A stretch of 64,000 bases of DNA from positions 62,001 through 126,000 of the forward strand of contig JAFGLF010000044.1 in assembly GCA_016928195.1 (NCBI GenBank), written 5' to 3'. A program made the position numbers and the translations under genes. Below the pieces are notes generated by a model that was given only the letters and a program-made list of their open reading frames with translations, was not told the DNA's origin and did no database searches. Below are positions 40,802 through 49,064 of the stretch, one piece after another (the stretch's first letter is position 1; each line of letters starts with the position of its first letter). The DNA comes from Elusimicrobiota bacterium (lineage in GTDB: Bacteria; Elusimicrobiota; UBA8919).

Positions 40802-43774
40802 ATGGAAATTTCAAAAACATATGAACCTAAAGAAGTTGAAAAAAAATGGCTTAAGGACTGGGAAGATAAAAAACTTTATTATTCCCAGCCCGATGAAAGA
40901 ACACCGTTTACTATAGTAATTCCGCCTCCGAACGTAACCGGGTCTCTTCATATGGGCCATGCCTTAAACAATCTTCTTCAGGATATAATAATACGCTTTA
41001 AAAGGATGAACGGCTTTAATGCATGCTGGGTCCCGGGCACCGACCACGGCGGAATCGCAACTCAGAATGTAGTTGAAAAATTATTGAAAAAGGCCGGTAA
41101 ATCGCGGGAAAACCTCGGCCGGAACGAATTCATTAATGAGATGTGGCGCTGGAGAAAAGAAACAGGAGATACAATACTGACTCAATTGAAAAAACTTGGA
41201 TGTTCCTGTGACTGGCTCAAAACCAGCTTTACCATGGATGATAAACGTTCAAAAGCTGTAAATACTGCTTTTATAGAATTTTTTAATAAAGGTTTAATTT
41301 ATCGTGGTCTAAGATGGGTGGACTGGTGTACAAGGTGCGAAACCGCATTAAACGAAAGTGAAGTAGAACAGGAAGACGAAAAAGGAAAACTCTGGTATAT
41401 AAAATACCCTATACAAAACAGTTCTCAAGTTCAAGAGTTCTCAGGTTCTCAAGTTTCAAACAACATAACAACACAAGAACATAAGAACATAAGAACTGAT
41501 TTTATTGTTATTGCCACAACCAGGCCCGAAACAATGCTGGGTGATACTGCGGTAGCGGTAAATCCTGATGACAAAAGATATAAAAAATTTATAGGGAAAA
41601 CGGCTGTACTTCCGCTGGTTAACCGCCCGATCCCGATAGTTGCAGACGGAATAGTTGACCCTGAATTCGGAACAGGTGCTTTGAAAATTACACCTGCGCA
41701 CGACCAAAACGACGATACTATAGCTAAAAACCATAATCTTAAATACATTGGCGCAATAGATATAAAAGGAAAGATTACTCATAACATAACCCAGGACCTT
41801 GAAGGTAAAAATATTGCAGATAATGATGTTTCGGATTTAATCGGCAAACCAAGAGATGAAGCCAGGAAAATCGTAATAGACCGGTTAAAAGAAAAAGGAT
41901 TTTTAGAAAAAGAGGAGGACTACATAGGTCCCAAAAAGAGATGCTACAGATGCGAAACAATCGTTGAATCCTTTAGTTCCATGCAGTGGTTTTTAAAAAT
42001 GGATGATATGGCAAAAAGAGCTATTGATTCCGCAAAGAAAGGGGAAACAAAGTTTTTCCCTGAAAGATGGCTGAAACCTTATCTTTTATGGCTTGAAAAC
42101 CTCAAGGACTGGTGCATTTCACGCCAGATATGGTGGGGGCATCGCATTCCTCTCTGGTATTGCACAGATTGTGCAGGCGGTCACATACTGTGTGAGGACG
42201 AAAAAAATCCCGGCGGATATAAAAATTTGGATACATTTTCAGATACCGAAAAAAAACAAACTATACAGCAAATACAAGACGGTTCAAAAAAATATTTTAT
42301 AGTCAACATTACAAAAGATACAAAAGGTGTTTATTCTTCAGAAAAAAAACCGGAAAAATGTGAATGCGGTTCTTCAGAACTTATTCAGGACCCGGATGTG
42401 CTTGATACATGGTTTTCGTCTGCATTATGGCCTCTGTCGGTATTCGGCTGGCCCGATAACGACAGTTCGCAAGTTCTCGAGTTCTCGGGTTCTCAAGTTT
42501 CAAATAACACAAGAACACAAGAACATAAGAACATAAGAACACATCTGGATTACTACTATCCCACAAATGTTCTCGTAACGGGACACGAAATCCTTTATTT
42601 ATGGGTCGCAAGAATGATAATGATGGGCCTTGAATTTAAAAATAAAGTGCCATATTCCGATGTTTACATACACGGAATTGTCCGGGATTCAAAAGGCAAA
42701 AAAATGTCAAAATCACTCGGCAACGTAATCGACCCCCTTGAAATTATGGAAAAATACGGAACGGACGCTCTGCGCCTTGCATTGGCTCATCAGGGAATCC
42801 CCGGAAGGGACATGCAGATATCGGACGAAAATTTTACCATGGCAAGAAACTTCACAAACAAACTATGGAATGCATCCAGATTCGTGCTTATACATATGGG
42901 AACACGGATTTCACAGATAACTGCTACGGATTACGCGGACAATGACTTAACGGACAAATGGATTATATCGGAATTGAATTCTACGATAAAAAACGTTACA
43001 AAAGCAATAGAAAATTATAACCCTGCAGAGGCATCACGTCTTTTATATGAGTTTATCTGGTCAAAATACTGTGACTGGTATGTCGAATTTTCAAAAACAC
43101 GCCTTTACGGTGAAGATGAAAAATCCAAACTCGCAGCACAAAAAATTCATCTTGAAGTCCTTGAAAAAATATTAAAAATGCTGCATCCGATAATGCCTTT
43201 TATCACAGAGGAAATTTTTCAAAACCTAAAGAAGCAAAATACCAGCATTATGCTTTCGGAGTATCCAAAATATGATACAAATCAAATAGACAGTAGTGCA
43301 CAAACTAAAATACAAAAAATCATGGATACGATCACATTAATAAGAAATTTTATTGCAGAAATGAATATTAAACCCGAAAATTTAACATATGTATATTTTA
43401 AAACATCCGATGCTTCAAAAAAAATCATTCTGGAAAATATGCATTATATAGAAATGCTTACAAAGGTAAAAAAGGAATCCATACAATTCAGGGAAAATCT
43501 GCCGCATATCTCGTCTATGCTCGGGGATATCCAGTTCCTTCCAGAATTAAGTTTAAAGGCAGAGGATACAGAAAAAATAATAAAACGGCTGGAATCACAA
43601 CTACAGAAAATTGACAAAGAATTAAAAGTTTATGAAAACAAAGTTTCAAATGAAAATTTTATCAAAAAAGCAAACCCTGCGGAAGTTGAACGCGTAAAAC
43701 AAAAACATCAGGAAGCTTTGGAAAAAAAGAAAAAAATAGAAGAAAGCATAAAAACCCTTCGGAGAAAAACATGA
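40802..43774 (+). CDS. valS: valyl-tRNA synthetase with two repeat-coded insertions
   Basis: It charges tRNA-Val. The 990-residue chain has HMGH (H50-H53 in VTGSLHMGHALNN), the editing domain ATTRPETMLGDTAVAV, QWFLKMDDMAKRA and KMSKS at 634-638, with a C-terminal coiled coil (IIKRLESQLQKIDKELKVYENK). Residues 207-232 and 555-580 are near-identical 26-residue insertions coded by 78-nt repeats. Without them the protein is 938 residues, near the E. coli length of 951. The first lies in front of the editing domain strand FIVIATTRPETM; the second is before YYYPTNVLVTG in the catalytic domain. Confidence 0.97.
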   Translation: MEISKTYEPKEVEKKWLKDWEDKKLYYSQPDERTPFTIVIPPPNVTGSLHMGHALNNLLQDIIIRFKRMNGFNACWVPGTDHGGIATQNVVEKLLKKAGKSRENLGRNEFINEMWRWRKETGDTILTQLKKLGCSCDWLKTSFTMDDKRSKAVNTAFIEFFNKGLIYRGLRWVDWCTRCETALNESEVEQEDEKGKLWYIKYPIQNSSQVQEFSGSQVSNNITTQEHKNIRTDFIVIATTRPETMLGDTAVAVNPDDKRYKKFIGKTAVLPLVNRPIPIVADGIVDPEFGTGALKITPAHDQNDDTIAKNHNLKYIGAIDIKGKITHNITQDLEGKNIADNDVSDLIGKPRDEARKIVIDRLKEKGFLEKEEDYIGPKKRCYRCETIVESFSSMQWFLKMDDMAKRAIDSAKKGETKFFPERWLKPYLLWLENLKDWCISRQIWWGHRIPLWYCTDCAGGHILCEDEKNPGGYKNLDTFSDTEKKQTIQQIQDGSKKYFIVNITKDTKGVYSSEKKPEKCECGSSELIQDPDVLDTWFSSALWPLSVFGWPDNDSSQVLEFSGSQVSNNTRTQEHKNIRTHLDYYYPTNVLVTGHEILYLWVARMIMMGLEFKNKVPYSDVYIHGIVRDSKGKKMSKSLGNVIDPLEIMEKYGTDALRLALAHQGIPGRDMQISDENFTMARNFTNKLWNASRFVLIHMGTRISQITATDYADNDLTDKWIISELNSTIKNVTKAIENYNPAEASRLLYEFIWSKYCDWYVEFSKTRLYGEDEKSKLAAQKIHLEVLEKILKMLHPIMPFITEEIFQNLKKQNTSIMLSEYPKYDTNQIDSSAQTKIQKIMDTITLIRNFIAEMNIKPENLTYVYFKTSDASKKIILENMHYIEMLTKVKKESIQFRENLPHISSMLGDIQFLPELSLKAEDTEKIIKRLESQLQKIDKELKVYENKVSNENFIKKANPAEVERVKQKHQEALEKKKKIEESIKTLRRKT
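41420..41497 (+). repeat. 78-nt in-frame repeat in valS, copy 1
   Basis: A row of GTTCTCAAG/GTTCAAGA words faces AAGAACATAAGAACATAAGAAC, giving a multi-branched or long hairpin. It codes 26 residues, SSQVQEFSGSQV and SNNITTQEHKNIRT. It has no stop codon in the valS frame. Confidence 0.92.
42464..42541 (+). repeat. 78-nt in-frame repeat in valS, copy 2
   Basis: About 91 percent identical by direct comparison to copy 1 (seven differences in 78), same orientation and same reading frame. It codes SSQVLEFSGSQV and SNNTRTQEHKNIRT in the catalytic domain, between LSVFGWPDND and LDYYYPTNVLVTG. Confidence 0.92.
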
Positions 43775-44487
43775 GAATAGATAACAGGAACCTTGATGAA
43801 CTGCGAAAAATAAAAATAATAAGAAATTACCAGAAATTCGCCGATGCCTCCTGTCTTATCCAATGCGGTAACACAAAGATAATATGTGCAGCGACAATAC
43901 AGCAGTCGGTACCTCCCCATTTGAAAGATACAGGAACCGGATGGGTTACAGCTGAATATGCGCTTCTTCCCAGAGCGGGTGACAGAAGAACCTCACGGCA
44001 GAGAACAATATCGGCAGGACGAACTCAGGAAATCCAGCGGCTTATAGGAAGATGCCTCAGGGCTGTTGTGGATTTACCGGCTATGGGAGAAAAATCAATT
44101 TTGATTGACTGCGATGTTGTTCAGGCCGACGGCGGAACCAGAACTACTTCGATAAACGGTGCATTTATTGCACTTTATGATGCATTGAACAAAATGAAAA
44201 ACACCGGACTTATTGATACCATACCGATCAAAAGTTACGTAGCTGCTACCTCTGTCGGTATTGTAGACGATAAGATTTTGCTTGATTTATGTGCCAAAGA
44301 AGACAACAAAGCATCGGTAGATATGAATGTCGTTATGACCGATACGGGAAGATTCGTCGAAATCCAGGGAACAGGCGAAGAAGCGACATTCTCCCAGAAA
44401 GACCTTGAAAAAATGCTGAAGTTGGCAAAAGACGGAATCTCCGAGATAATAAAGCTCCAAAAAAACATCATACAAAAAAACAAATAA
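43771..44487 (+). CDS. rph: ribonuclease PH
   Basis: The phosphorolytic 3'-5' exoribonuclease trims tRNA precursors. The 238-residue protein has RNLDELRKIKIIRNYQKFAD, AEYALLPRAGDRRTSRQR, IQRLIGRCLRAVVDLPAMGE, DCDVVQADGGTRTTSINGA and VDMNVVMTDTGRFVEIQGTGEEATFS. It overlaps valS as ATGA and is coupled to rdgB, a usual rph-rdgB pair. Confidence 0.96.
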   Translation: MRIDNRNLDELRKIKIIRNYQKFADASCLIQCGNTKIICAATIQQSVPPHLKDTGTGWVTAEYALLPRAGDRRTSRQRTISAGRTQEIQRLIGRCLRAVVDLPAMGEKSILIDCDVVQADGGTRTTSINGAFIALYDALNKMKNTGLIDTIPIKSYVAATSVGIVDDKILLDLCAKEDNKASVDMNVVMTDTGRFVEIQGTGEEATFSQKDLEKMLKLAKDGISEIIKLQKNIIQKNK

Positions 44488-45083
44488 TGAAAAATAGAAT
44501 CATTCTTGCAACCCAGAACAAAGATAAAATCAGGGAAATTAAAAAAATCCTTGGAAATAAGTTTAAAATCATAGAATTAAAAAAACATCCTAATATAGTC
44601 GAAAATGGAAAAACTCTGGAAGAAAATGCAATAAAAAAGGCAAAAATTATATTCAATATCACCCGCAAAAATTTCAAAGCAGATGCGGTATTGGCAGATG
44701 ACAGTGGCCTTGAAGTAGACATATTAGGAGGAAAACCCGGAGTTTATTCGGCAAGATTTGCAGGAAAAAACTGTACTTATACAGATAACAATATAAAATT
44801 ATTAAAATTTCTTAAAAATGTTCCTTATAAAAAAAGAAGGGCAAGGTTTAGAACCGTTGTTGCAATAATTTTTAATAACGGCAGAATAAAAACAACCGAG
44901 GGAAGAATTTCAGGTTATATTATAACAGAACCTAAGGGCATCCGGGGTTTTGGATATGACCCTGTTTTCTACTATCCCAAACTCAAAAAAACCCTTGCAC
45001 AGCTTACAGCAGCAGGAAAAAACAAAATAAGTCACAGAGCAATTGCATTCAAAAAAGCAAAAAGACTTTTATTAAAAACATAA
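44487..45083 (+). CDS. rdgB: RdgB/HAM1 family non-canonical purine NTP pyrophosphatase
   Basis: It removes dITP, ITP and XTP from the nucleotide pool. The 198-residue protein has ILATQNKDKIREIKKIL, LADDSGLEVDILGGKPGVYSARFAG, GFGYDPVFYYP and NKISHRAIAF, the four conserved stretches. The start shares one base with the rph stop. Confidence 0.95.
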   Translation: MKNRIILATQNKDKIREIKKILGNKFKIIELKKHPNIVENGKTLEENAIKKAKIIFNITRKNFKADAVLADDSGLEVDILGGKPGVYSARFAGKNCTYTDNNIKLLKFLKNVPYKKRRARFRTVVAIIFNNGRIKTTEGRISGYIITEPKGIRGFGYDPVFYYPKLKKTLAQLTAAGKNKISHRAIAFKKAKRLLLKT

Positions 45084-45094
45084 AAACAATTTAA

Positions 45095-45165
45095 GTTACT
45101 TTTTATCACTGTAATCATTTCCGCCTTCGCCGGCTGGCGAATGACGGATTAATCGCTGTAATCTT
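45095..45165 (+). repeat. ATCGCTGTAATC repeat with inserted palindrome
   Basis: TTTTATCACTGTAATCATTT and TTAATCGCTGTAATCTT belong to the family at 39101. Between them lies TTCGCCGGCTGGCGAA (45126-45141), a variant of the TCCGCC palindrome, so one repeat sits in another. Confidence 0.75.
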
Positions 45166-45176
45166 ATTTTCAGTAT

Positions 45177-45204
45177 TTGACATCCGGGTATTTTTTGCTA
45201 TAAT
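45177..45204 (+). promoter_or_regulatory. strong sigma-70-type promoter immediately before the SGNH hydrolase start
   Basis: TTGACA (45177-45182) and TATAAT (45199-45204) are consensus and 16 bp apart. The -10 box ends four bases before ATG 45209, so the transcript would begin at or just inside the annotated start codon, with no leader. Confidence 0.75.
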
Positions 45205-45208
45205 ATAT

Positions 45209-46288
45209 ATGAAAAATTTCAGACAGCTTTCTTTGATTAAAAAAATTTGGATTATTGTCGCAGGTTTTGTCATAATACTGGTTATTCTGGAATTGATAGC
45301 ACGGCTTATCTTTCCGCCCGGATATCATCCTTTCGGAATGCCTATTATACCTGAACCTTCAAGCGGGAATAACCTTATAAAACTGATAAAAATTGTTCAG
45401 AATCACCCTTCACATACAACCTTTCGGATTGTTGTGACAGGCGGGTCAGCGGCATTCGGGCTTGGGGCAAGCTCTATAGAAAACTCTTTCCCGGCCCAAC
45501 TCGGAAAATATCTGTGCAACCGGTTCCCAGATAAAAAAATCGAAGTACTCAACGGGGCCGTTGAAAGTTTTGATTCTTCAAGTGAAATCTTGCTGTATCT
45601 GAGATTTCTTCATAAACTTAAACCCGATATGATTCTTATGTTCAGCGGGTTCAATGATATGGGGAAAGCCGTTTTAAGCCAGTTATCGTCGAGGCCTTAT
45701 AAAGAGGTTGAGAAACTAAAAAAAATCCGCTACGTGAATTCTCTGGACACCTCCAAAATAGCAAAATTGCTTGTTTACTCGATATCTATGAAAATTCACG
45801 GTACGATGCTTCATATTTCCAGAATTTACGAAATCTTTACAAATTTCTTCGGAAATTTAAATCCGGATGAAATAGAAGTTATGAAAGAAACCGTTGATTA
45901 CAGGTTTAAGGGAGCAGTCACAGAAATCAATACTTTTCTGGATGTTGTTCATACATTCCATAGTATCAGTCAGGAACATGGAATGAAATTCCTTCTGGTA
46001 GTCCAGCCTATCAGAATGTGCGGAACAAAAATACAAAAAATTCCAAGAATGAGTTGGTCTGATAGGGCAGTACGAAACCTGTATTTCAGACATTTTAAAC
46101 CTTCGCTTCAGAGCCTTGCAAAGAAAGACAATTTTGCAATGCTTGACTTGAACAGCGAATTTACCGATTATCTTATTCAAAACGACGGTTTTATAGATTC
46201 GTGTCACCTGAATGATAAAGGATATTCACTTTCGGCAAAGCGAGTCGCGCAGTTTATTCAGAGAAAACCAAAGCTGTTATCCCGATGA
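45209..46288 (+). CDS. membrane-anchored SGNH/GDSL-type hydrolase
   Basis: The 359-residue protein has one N-terminal membrane helix (IWIIVAGFVIILVILELIARLIF) and then an SGNH fold: VVTGGSAAFGLGASS with S80, FSGFNDMGKAV with the GXND asparagine, and DSCHLNDKGYSLSAKRVA with the D-x-x-H pair near the end. Such proteins act as esterases or acetyl-transfer enzymes on envelope glycans. The outer domain would be periplasmic. The stop lies in the loop of CCCGA-tgacttgt-TCGGG. The start at 45209 is uncertain because the promoter lies so near. Confidence 0.8.
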   Translation: MKNFRQLSLIKKIWIIVAGFVIILVILELIARLIFPPGYHPFGMPIIPEPSSGNNLIKLIKIVQNHPSHTTFRIVVTGGSAAFGLGASSIENSFPAQLGKYLCNRFPDKKIEVLNGAVESFDSSSEILLYLRFLHKLKPDMILMFSGFNDMGKAVLSQLSSRPYKEVEKLKKIRYVNSLDTSKIAKLLVYSISMKIHGTMLHISRIYEIFTNFFGNLNPDEIEVMKETVDYRFKGAVTEINTFLDVVHTFHSISQEHGMKFLLVVQPIRMCGTKIQKIPRMSWSDRAVRNLYFRHFKPSLQSLAKKDNFAMLDLNSEFTDYLIQNDGFIDSCHLNDKGYSLSAKRVAQFIQRKPKLLSR

Positions 46289-46320
46289 CTTGTTCGGGAC
46301 TCCGACTAAAACGCCGGAGC
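46281..46320 (+). repeat. hairpins CCCGA/TCGGG and CTCCG/CGGAG across a stop codon
   Basis: CCCGA-tgacttgt-TCGGG has the stop TGA (46286-46288) as the first bases of its loop. ACTCCGACTAAAACGCCGGAGC follows as a second, smaller hairpin. Both lie directly before tRNA-Arg and may end the upstream transcript. Confidence 0.65.
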
Positions 46321-46332
46321 AGTAATAGTAAT

Positions 46333-46406
46333 GCGCCTGTAGCTCAGCTGGATAGAGCATCTGCCTTCTAAGCAGAGGGTCGCGTGTTCGAATCGCGCCA
46401 GGCGCG
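46333..46406 (+). tRNA. tRNA-Arg (anticodon TCT)
   Basis: A complete cloverleaf: acceptor GCGCCTG/CAGGCGC, D-arm GCTC/GAGC, anticodon arm TCTGC-CTTCTAA-GCAGA with TCT at positions 34-36, and T-arm GCGTG-TTCGAAT-CGCGC. The discriminator base is G46406; CCA is not encoded. Confidence 0.96.
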
Positions 46407-46447
46407 TAGATTTTTAATATTTCATATCTTACAAAAAGGAGAAATCC

Positions 46448-47608
46448 ATGCTAAAAATCAATAAACTATTTATGATTTTAACAGTATTATTGTTATGTTC
46501 CGATATGGTTTTCGGAAAATGGAAGGACCTAAAAAATCTTGAAGTTGCAGTTTCGGAATTTGTTTCTAATGTAGAAGATGAGAAAATAGATACTGTCACT
46601 TTAACCGAAATGTTACAGACGAGTCTCGTCAACAGAGACAAATTCATAATAGTAGAAAGGACGTTAATAAATAAATTATTAAAAGAGCGGTCGCTCGAAT
46701 TAGCAGGATTAACAGAAACTGAAATATCCAAAGTAGGGGAAATGGCAGGTGCTGACAAGATTATTTCAGGTTCCATATCAAAGCTAAACGGCAAATATAT
46801 AGTAATAATAAAAGGAATGGATGTTAAAAAAGGAATTGTTGAATTCAGCGACCAGATAATAGAAGACAGAATGGAAGATATTATAGAATTAATTCCGGCT
46901 ATAGCCGACAGAATAATATTGAAAGCCAAAGGTAAAAAGGTTAAACCTTATACTCCTGTGGTAATAAAACCCGCAAAACAACCCGTAACTACAACCGCAT
47001 TGATAAAAAAAGGACTGATTGCTTATTATCCTTTTAACAAAAATGCCAGAGACGAAAGCGGGAACAACCGTCATGGACAAGTCTATGGTGCAAAATTAAC
47101 AAAAGACAGATTGGGCAATCAAAACAGTGCATATTCTTTTGACGGAATTGATGACTATATTTATTCACCGGTTAATATAAATCCCGACGTATTTCCGGAA
47201 CTTACTATTGCAGCATGGGTTTGTCCGGACAGCAACGTACCTATAAAACAAATTGTATCGCATGATAACGGACAGGGTGACCGTTCGTTCGGAATCGATT
47301 ACCGCGGAGGCGGTATCGGATGGTCGGCATTCTGTGCGGCCGGAGGAGTTTTAGGATTCAAACCGGTTAAAGTCGGCGAATGGACATTCGTTGCGGTTAC
47401 ATACGACCAAATCAAAAGAAAAATAGAACTTTATGTAAACGGGGAAAAAATAACTAAAAGAGGGAAACTCGGACGGGGATGGAAACATATACGTATTGGT
47501 TCGAACCCTTCTTTCGGAGAATACTTCTCCGGAGACATAGACGAAGTTTATATTTATAACCGCGTTCTTTCACAAAACGAAATCAATCAAATATCCAGAG
47601 AAAAATAA
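46448..47608 (+). CDS. secreted protein with CsgG/FlgO-like domain and LamG-type lectin domain
   Basis: The 386-residue protein has a signal peptide (LFMILTVLLLCSDMVFG). Residues 28-155 resemble CsgG/FlgO/LpoB-like domains: LEVAVSEFVSNVEDEKIDTVTLTEMLQ, LVNRDKFIIVERTLINKLLKER and GADKIISGSISKLNGKYIV. Residues 190-386 are a concanavalin-like LamG domain: LIAYYPFNKNARDESGNNRHG, SFDGIDDYIYSP, WTFVAVTYDQIKRKIELYVNGE and YIYNRVLSQNEI. It may be a periplasmic or outer-membrane glycan-binding protein. The combination is unusual. AAAAAGGAGA lies before its start. Confidence 0.82.
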   Translation: MLKINKLFMILTVLLLCSDMVFGKWKDLKNLEVAVSEFVSNVEDEKIDTVTLTEMLQTSLVNRDKFIIVERTLINKLLKERSLELAGLTETEISKVGEMAGADKIISGSISKLNGKYIVIIKGMDVKKGIVEFSDQIIEDRMEDIIELIPAIADRIILKAKGKKVKPYTPVVIKPAKQPVTTTALIKKGLIAYYPFNKNARDESGNNRHGQVYGAKLTKDRLGNQNSAYSFDGIDDYIYSPVNINPDVFPELTIAAWVCPDSNVPIKQIVSHDNGQGDRSFGIDYRGGGIGWSAFCAAGGVLGFKPVKVGEWTFVAVTYDQIKRKIELYVNGEKITKRGKLGRGWKHIRIGSNPSFGEYFSGDIDEVYIYNRVLSQNEINQISREK

Positions 47609-47611
47609 ATT

Positions 47612-48328
47612 ATGACTGCGAGACTACAGGCACAGTTAAAAGAATTAATTAGACGCACATCCTCTAAACTCGGTTTCCAAATTAAAATTCAGAGATTCCA
47701 GAATGGCAAACCGAATCCGATTCATTTATGGAATGAAGACAAACAATTTAATGACTTGATGAAACAACTGGCCGGCTATACCGTTGTAGATAAATCGAGA
47801 TGTTTTATGATTTATCAGTATGCTCGGCATGCAAAAAATCTTTCAGGCGACATTGCGGAGGTAGGAGTTTACAAAGGAGGCACGGCAAGGCTTTTGGCAA
47901 AAACACTTGAAAAAACCGGCAAAACAATACATCTTTTCGACACATTCTCCGGGATGCCCCAAACCGACCCTGATAAGGATATACATAAAAAGGGGGATTT
48001 CAACGATGCTTCGCTTGAGAATGTTAAAAAATATTTATATGACTGCAATAATATATCTTTCTACAAAGGACTATTTCCGGATACCGCCAAACCTGCAGAA
48101 AGCATAACCTTCAGTATGGTCCATATTGATGTGGATATTTATAAATCAATTACGGACTGCTGTAACTTTTTCTATCAGAGAATGGTAAAGGGCGGTATAA
48201 TGATCTTTGATGATTATGGAATATTAAGTTGTCCGGGAGCTAAAACGGGAGTTGACGATTTCTTTTCAGATAAACCTGAAAACCCTTGTTACCTTCCTAC
48301 CGGACAATGCACCGTTTTCAAACTTTAA
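47612..48328 (+). CDS. TylF/MycF-type SAM-dependent O-methyltransferase
   Basis: The 238-residue protein has GDIAEVGVYKGGTARLLAKTL (SAM-binding), IHLFDTFSGMPQTDPD, FSMVHIDVDIYKSITDCCNFFYQRMVKGGIMIFDDYG with the metal-binding aspartates and conserved residues of the macrocin O-methyltransferase family. It adds a methyl group to a sugar hydroxyl. It starts three bases after the LamG protein gene and is likely co-transcribed, suggesting a glycan-related function. Confidence 0.88.
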   Translation: MTARLQAQLKELIRRTSSKLGFQIKIQRFQNGKPNPIHLWNEDKQFNDLMKQLAGYTVVDKSRCFMIYQYARHAKNLSGDIAEVGVYKGGTARLLAKTLEKTGKTIHLFDTFSGMPQTDPDKDIHKKGDFNDASLENVKKYLYDCNNISFYKGLFPDTAKPAESITFSMVHIDVDIYKSITDCCNFFYQRMVKGGIMIFDDYGILSCPGAKTGVDDFFSDKPENPCYLPTGQCTVFKL

Positions 48329-48399
48329 TTAGTTTTTAGTTCTCGTAGCATATCGAAAATCCCGGTTTATTGGGATTAGTTCTTAGTTCTGTCTTTATT

Positions 48400-48473
48400 C
48401 GGGGTGTAGCTCAGTTGGCTAGAGCGCTTGCTTTGGGAGCAAGAGGCCGCTGGTTCAAGTCCAGTCACCCCGA
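48400..48473 (+). tRNA. tRNA-Pro (anticodon TGG)
   Basis: Acceptor CGGGGTG/CACCCCG, D-arm GCTC/GAGC, anticodon arm CTTGC-TTTGGGA-GCAAG with TGG, T-arm GCTGG-TTCAAGT-CCAGT. The initial C is typical of tRNA-Pro. CCA is not encoded. An AATCCC/GGGATT hairpin lies upstream at 48358-48377. Confidence 0.96.
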
Positions 48474-48484
48474 AATGAAAATAT

Positions 48485-48529
48485 TGACTTTGCCAATTAC
48501 CAATTACCAATTACCAATTACTGACTTTG
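48485..48529 (+). repeat. four tandem CCAATTA units flanked by TGACTTTG direct repeats
   Basis: CCAATTA is repeated four times at 48493-48520 and flanked by TGACTTTG at 48485-48492 and 48522-48529. It fills the spacer between tRNA-Pro and tRNA-His. It may arise from slippage or be a remnant of an insertion with target duplication. Confidence 0.85.
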
Positions 48530-48530
48530 T

Positions 48531-48608
48531 GGTGGGCGTAGCTCAATCGGTTAGAGCGCTTGGCTGTGGCCCAGGAGGCTGCGGGTTCAAGTCCCGTCGC
48601 TCACCCCA
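48531..48608 (+). tRNA. tRNA-His (anticodon GTG)
   Basis: The extra G-1 (48531) pairs with C73 (48605) as in all bacterial tRNA-His. Acceptor GTGGGCG/CGCTCAC, anticodon arm CTTGG-CTGTGGC-CCAGG with GTG, T-arm GCGGG-TTCAAGT-CCCGT. CCA 48606-48608 is encoded, or coincides with the following sequence, unlike the other two tRNA genes. Confidence 0.96.
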
Positions 48609-48672
48609 GATTAATCCCGCTGCAGCGGGACGATTATTCAAGTTGCTTTTATTCGCGTCCATTCGCGTTTAA
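48609..48672 (+). repeat. CCCGCTGCAGCGGG palindrome and ATTCGCGT words
   Basis: TCCCGCTGCAGCGGGA lies at 48615-48630 and is followed by TTATTCGCGTCCATTCGCGTTT, words shared with the gap 39611-39670 between bactofilin and the M23 peptidase gene and with 52560-52605 before ftsK. Confidence 0.7.
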
Positions 48673-48678
48673 AAACAC

Positions 48679-48707
48679 TTGACCTGTGTTTTTTTATTTT
48701 GTATAAT
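48679..48707 (+). promoter_or_regulatory. sigma-70-type promoter for rpsO-pnp
   Basis: TTGACC (48679-48684) and TATAAT (48702-48707), 17 bp apart. The start would be near 48714, with GGAGG at 48718-48722 directly after it, so the leader is only about 14 nt. Confidence 0.78.
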
Positions 48708-48727
48708 ATAACAAATTGGAGGAAAAA

Positions 48728-48997
48728 ATGCTTAATAAGGAAAAAAAGAAAAAGATTGTAGAAACATTCAAAACACATCCAACCGATACCGGTTCGCCTA
48801 ATGTTCAGATTGCAATTATGACAAACAGAATTAACCAGTTAAGTGAGGGTCACTTCAAAAAAAATACCAAGGATTTTGCATCAAGAAGGGGCCTTCTCAG
48901 ACTCGTAAGCAAGAGAAGGCGGCTTTTAAATTACCTCAAAAAGAGCAATCCAAAAAGCTATTCAATGCTTATAGACAAACTCGAAATCAGAAAATAA
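48728..48997 (+). CDS. rpsO: 30S ribosomal protein S15
   Basis: The start is ATG 48728, five bases after GGAGG; the TTG at 48716 is part of the leader. The 89-residue protein has [51 protein letters not shown] and ends at LEIRK, the usual S15. It precedes pnp, as in most bacteria. Confidence 0.97.
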   Translation: MLNKEKKKKIVETFKTHPTDTGSPNVQIAIMTNRINQLSEGHFKKNTKDFASRRGLLRLVSKRRRLLNYLKKSNPKSYSMLIDKLEIRK

Positions 48998-49064
48998 TCC
49001 TTACAAAATATCTGATTATCTAAAAAAGGAGCGCATTATCTATATTAAAGATTTGCATTAACCA

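Noticed and set aside
48358-48377. AATCCC/GGGATT hairpin as a rho-independent terminator before tRNA-Pro
   Set aside because: Only a six-base stem and no T run follows; too weak to call.
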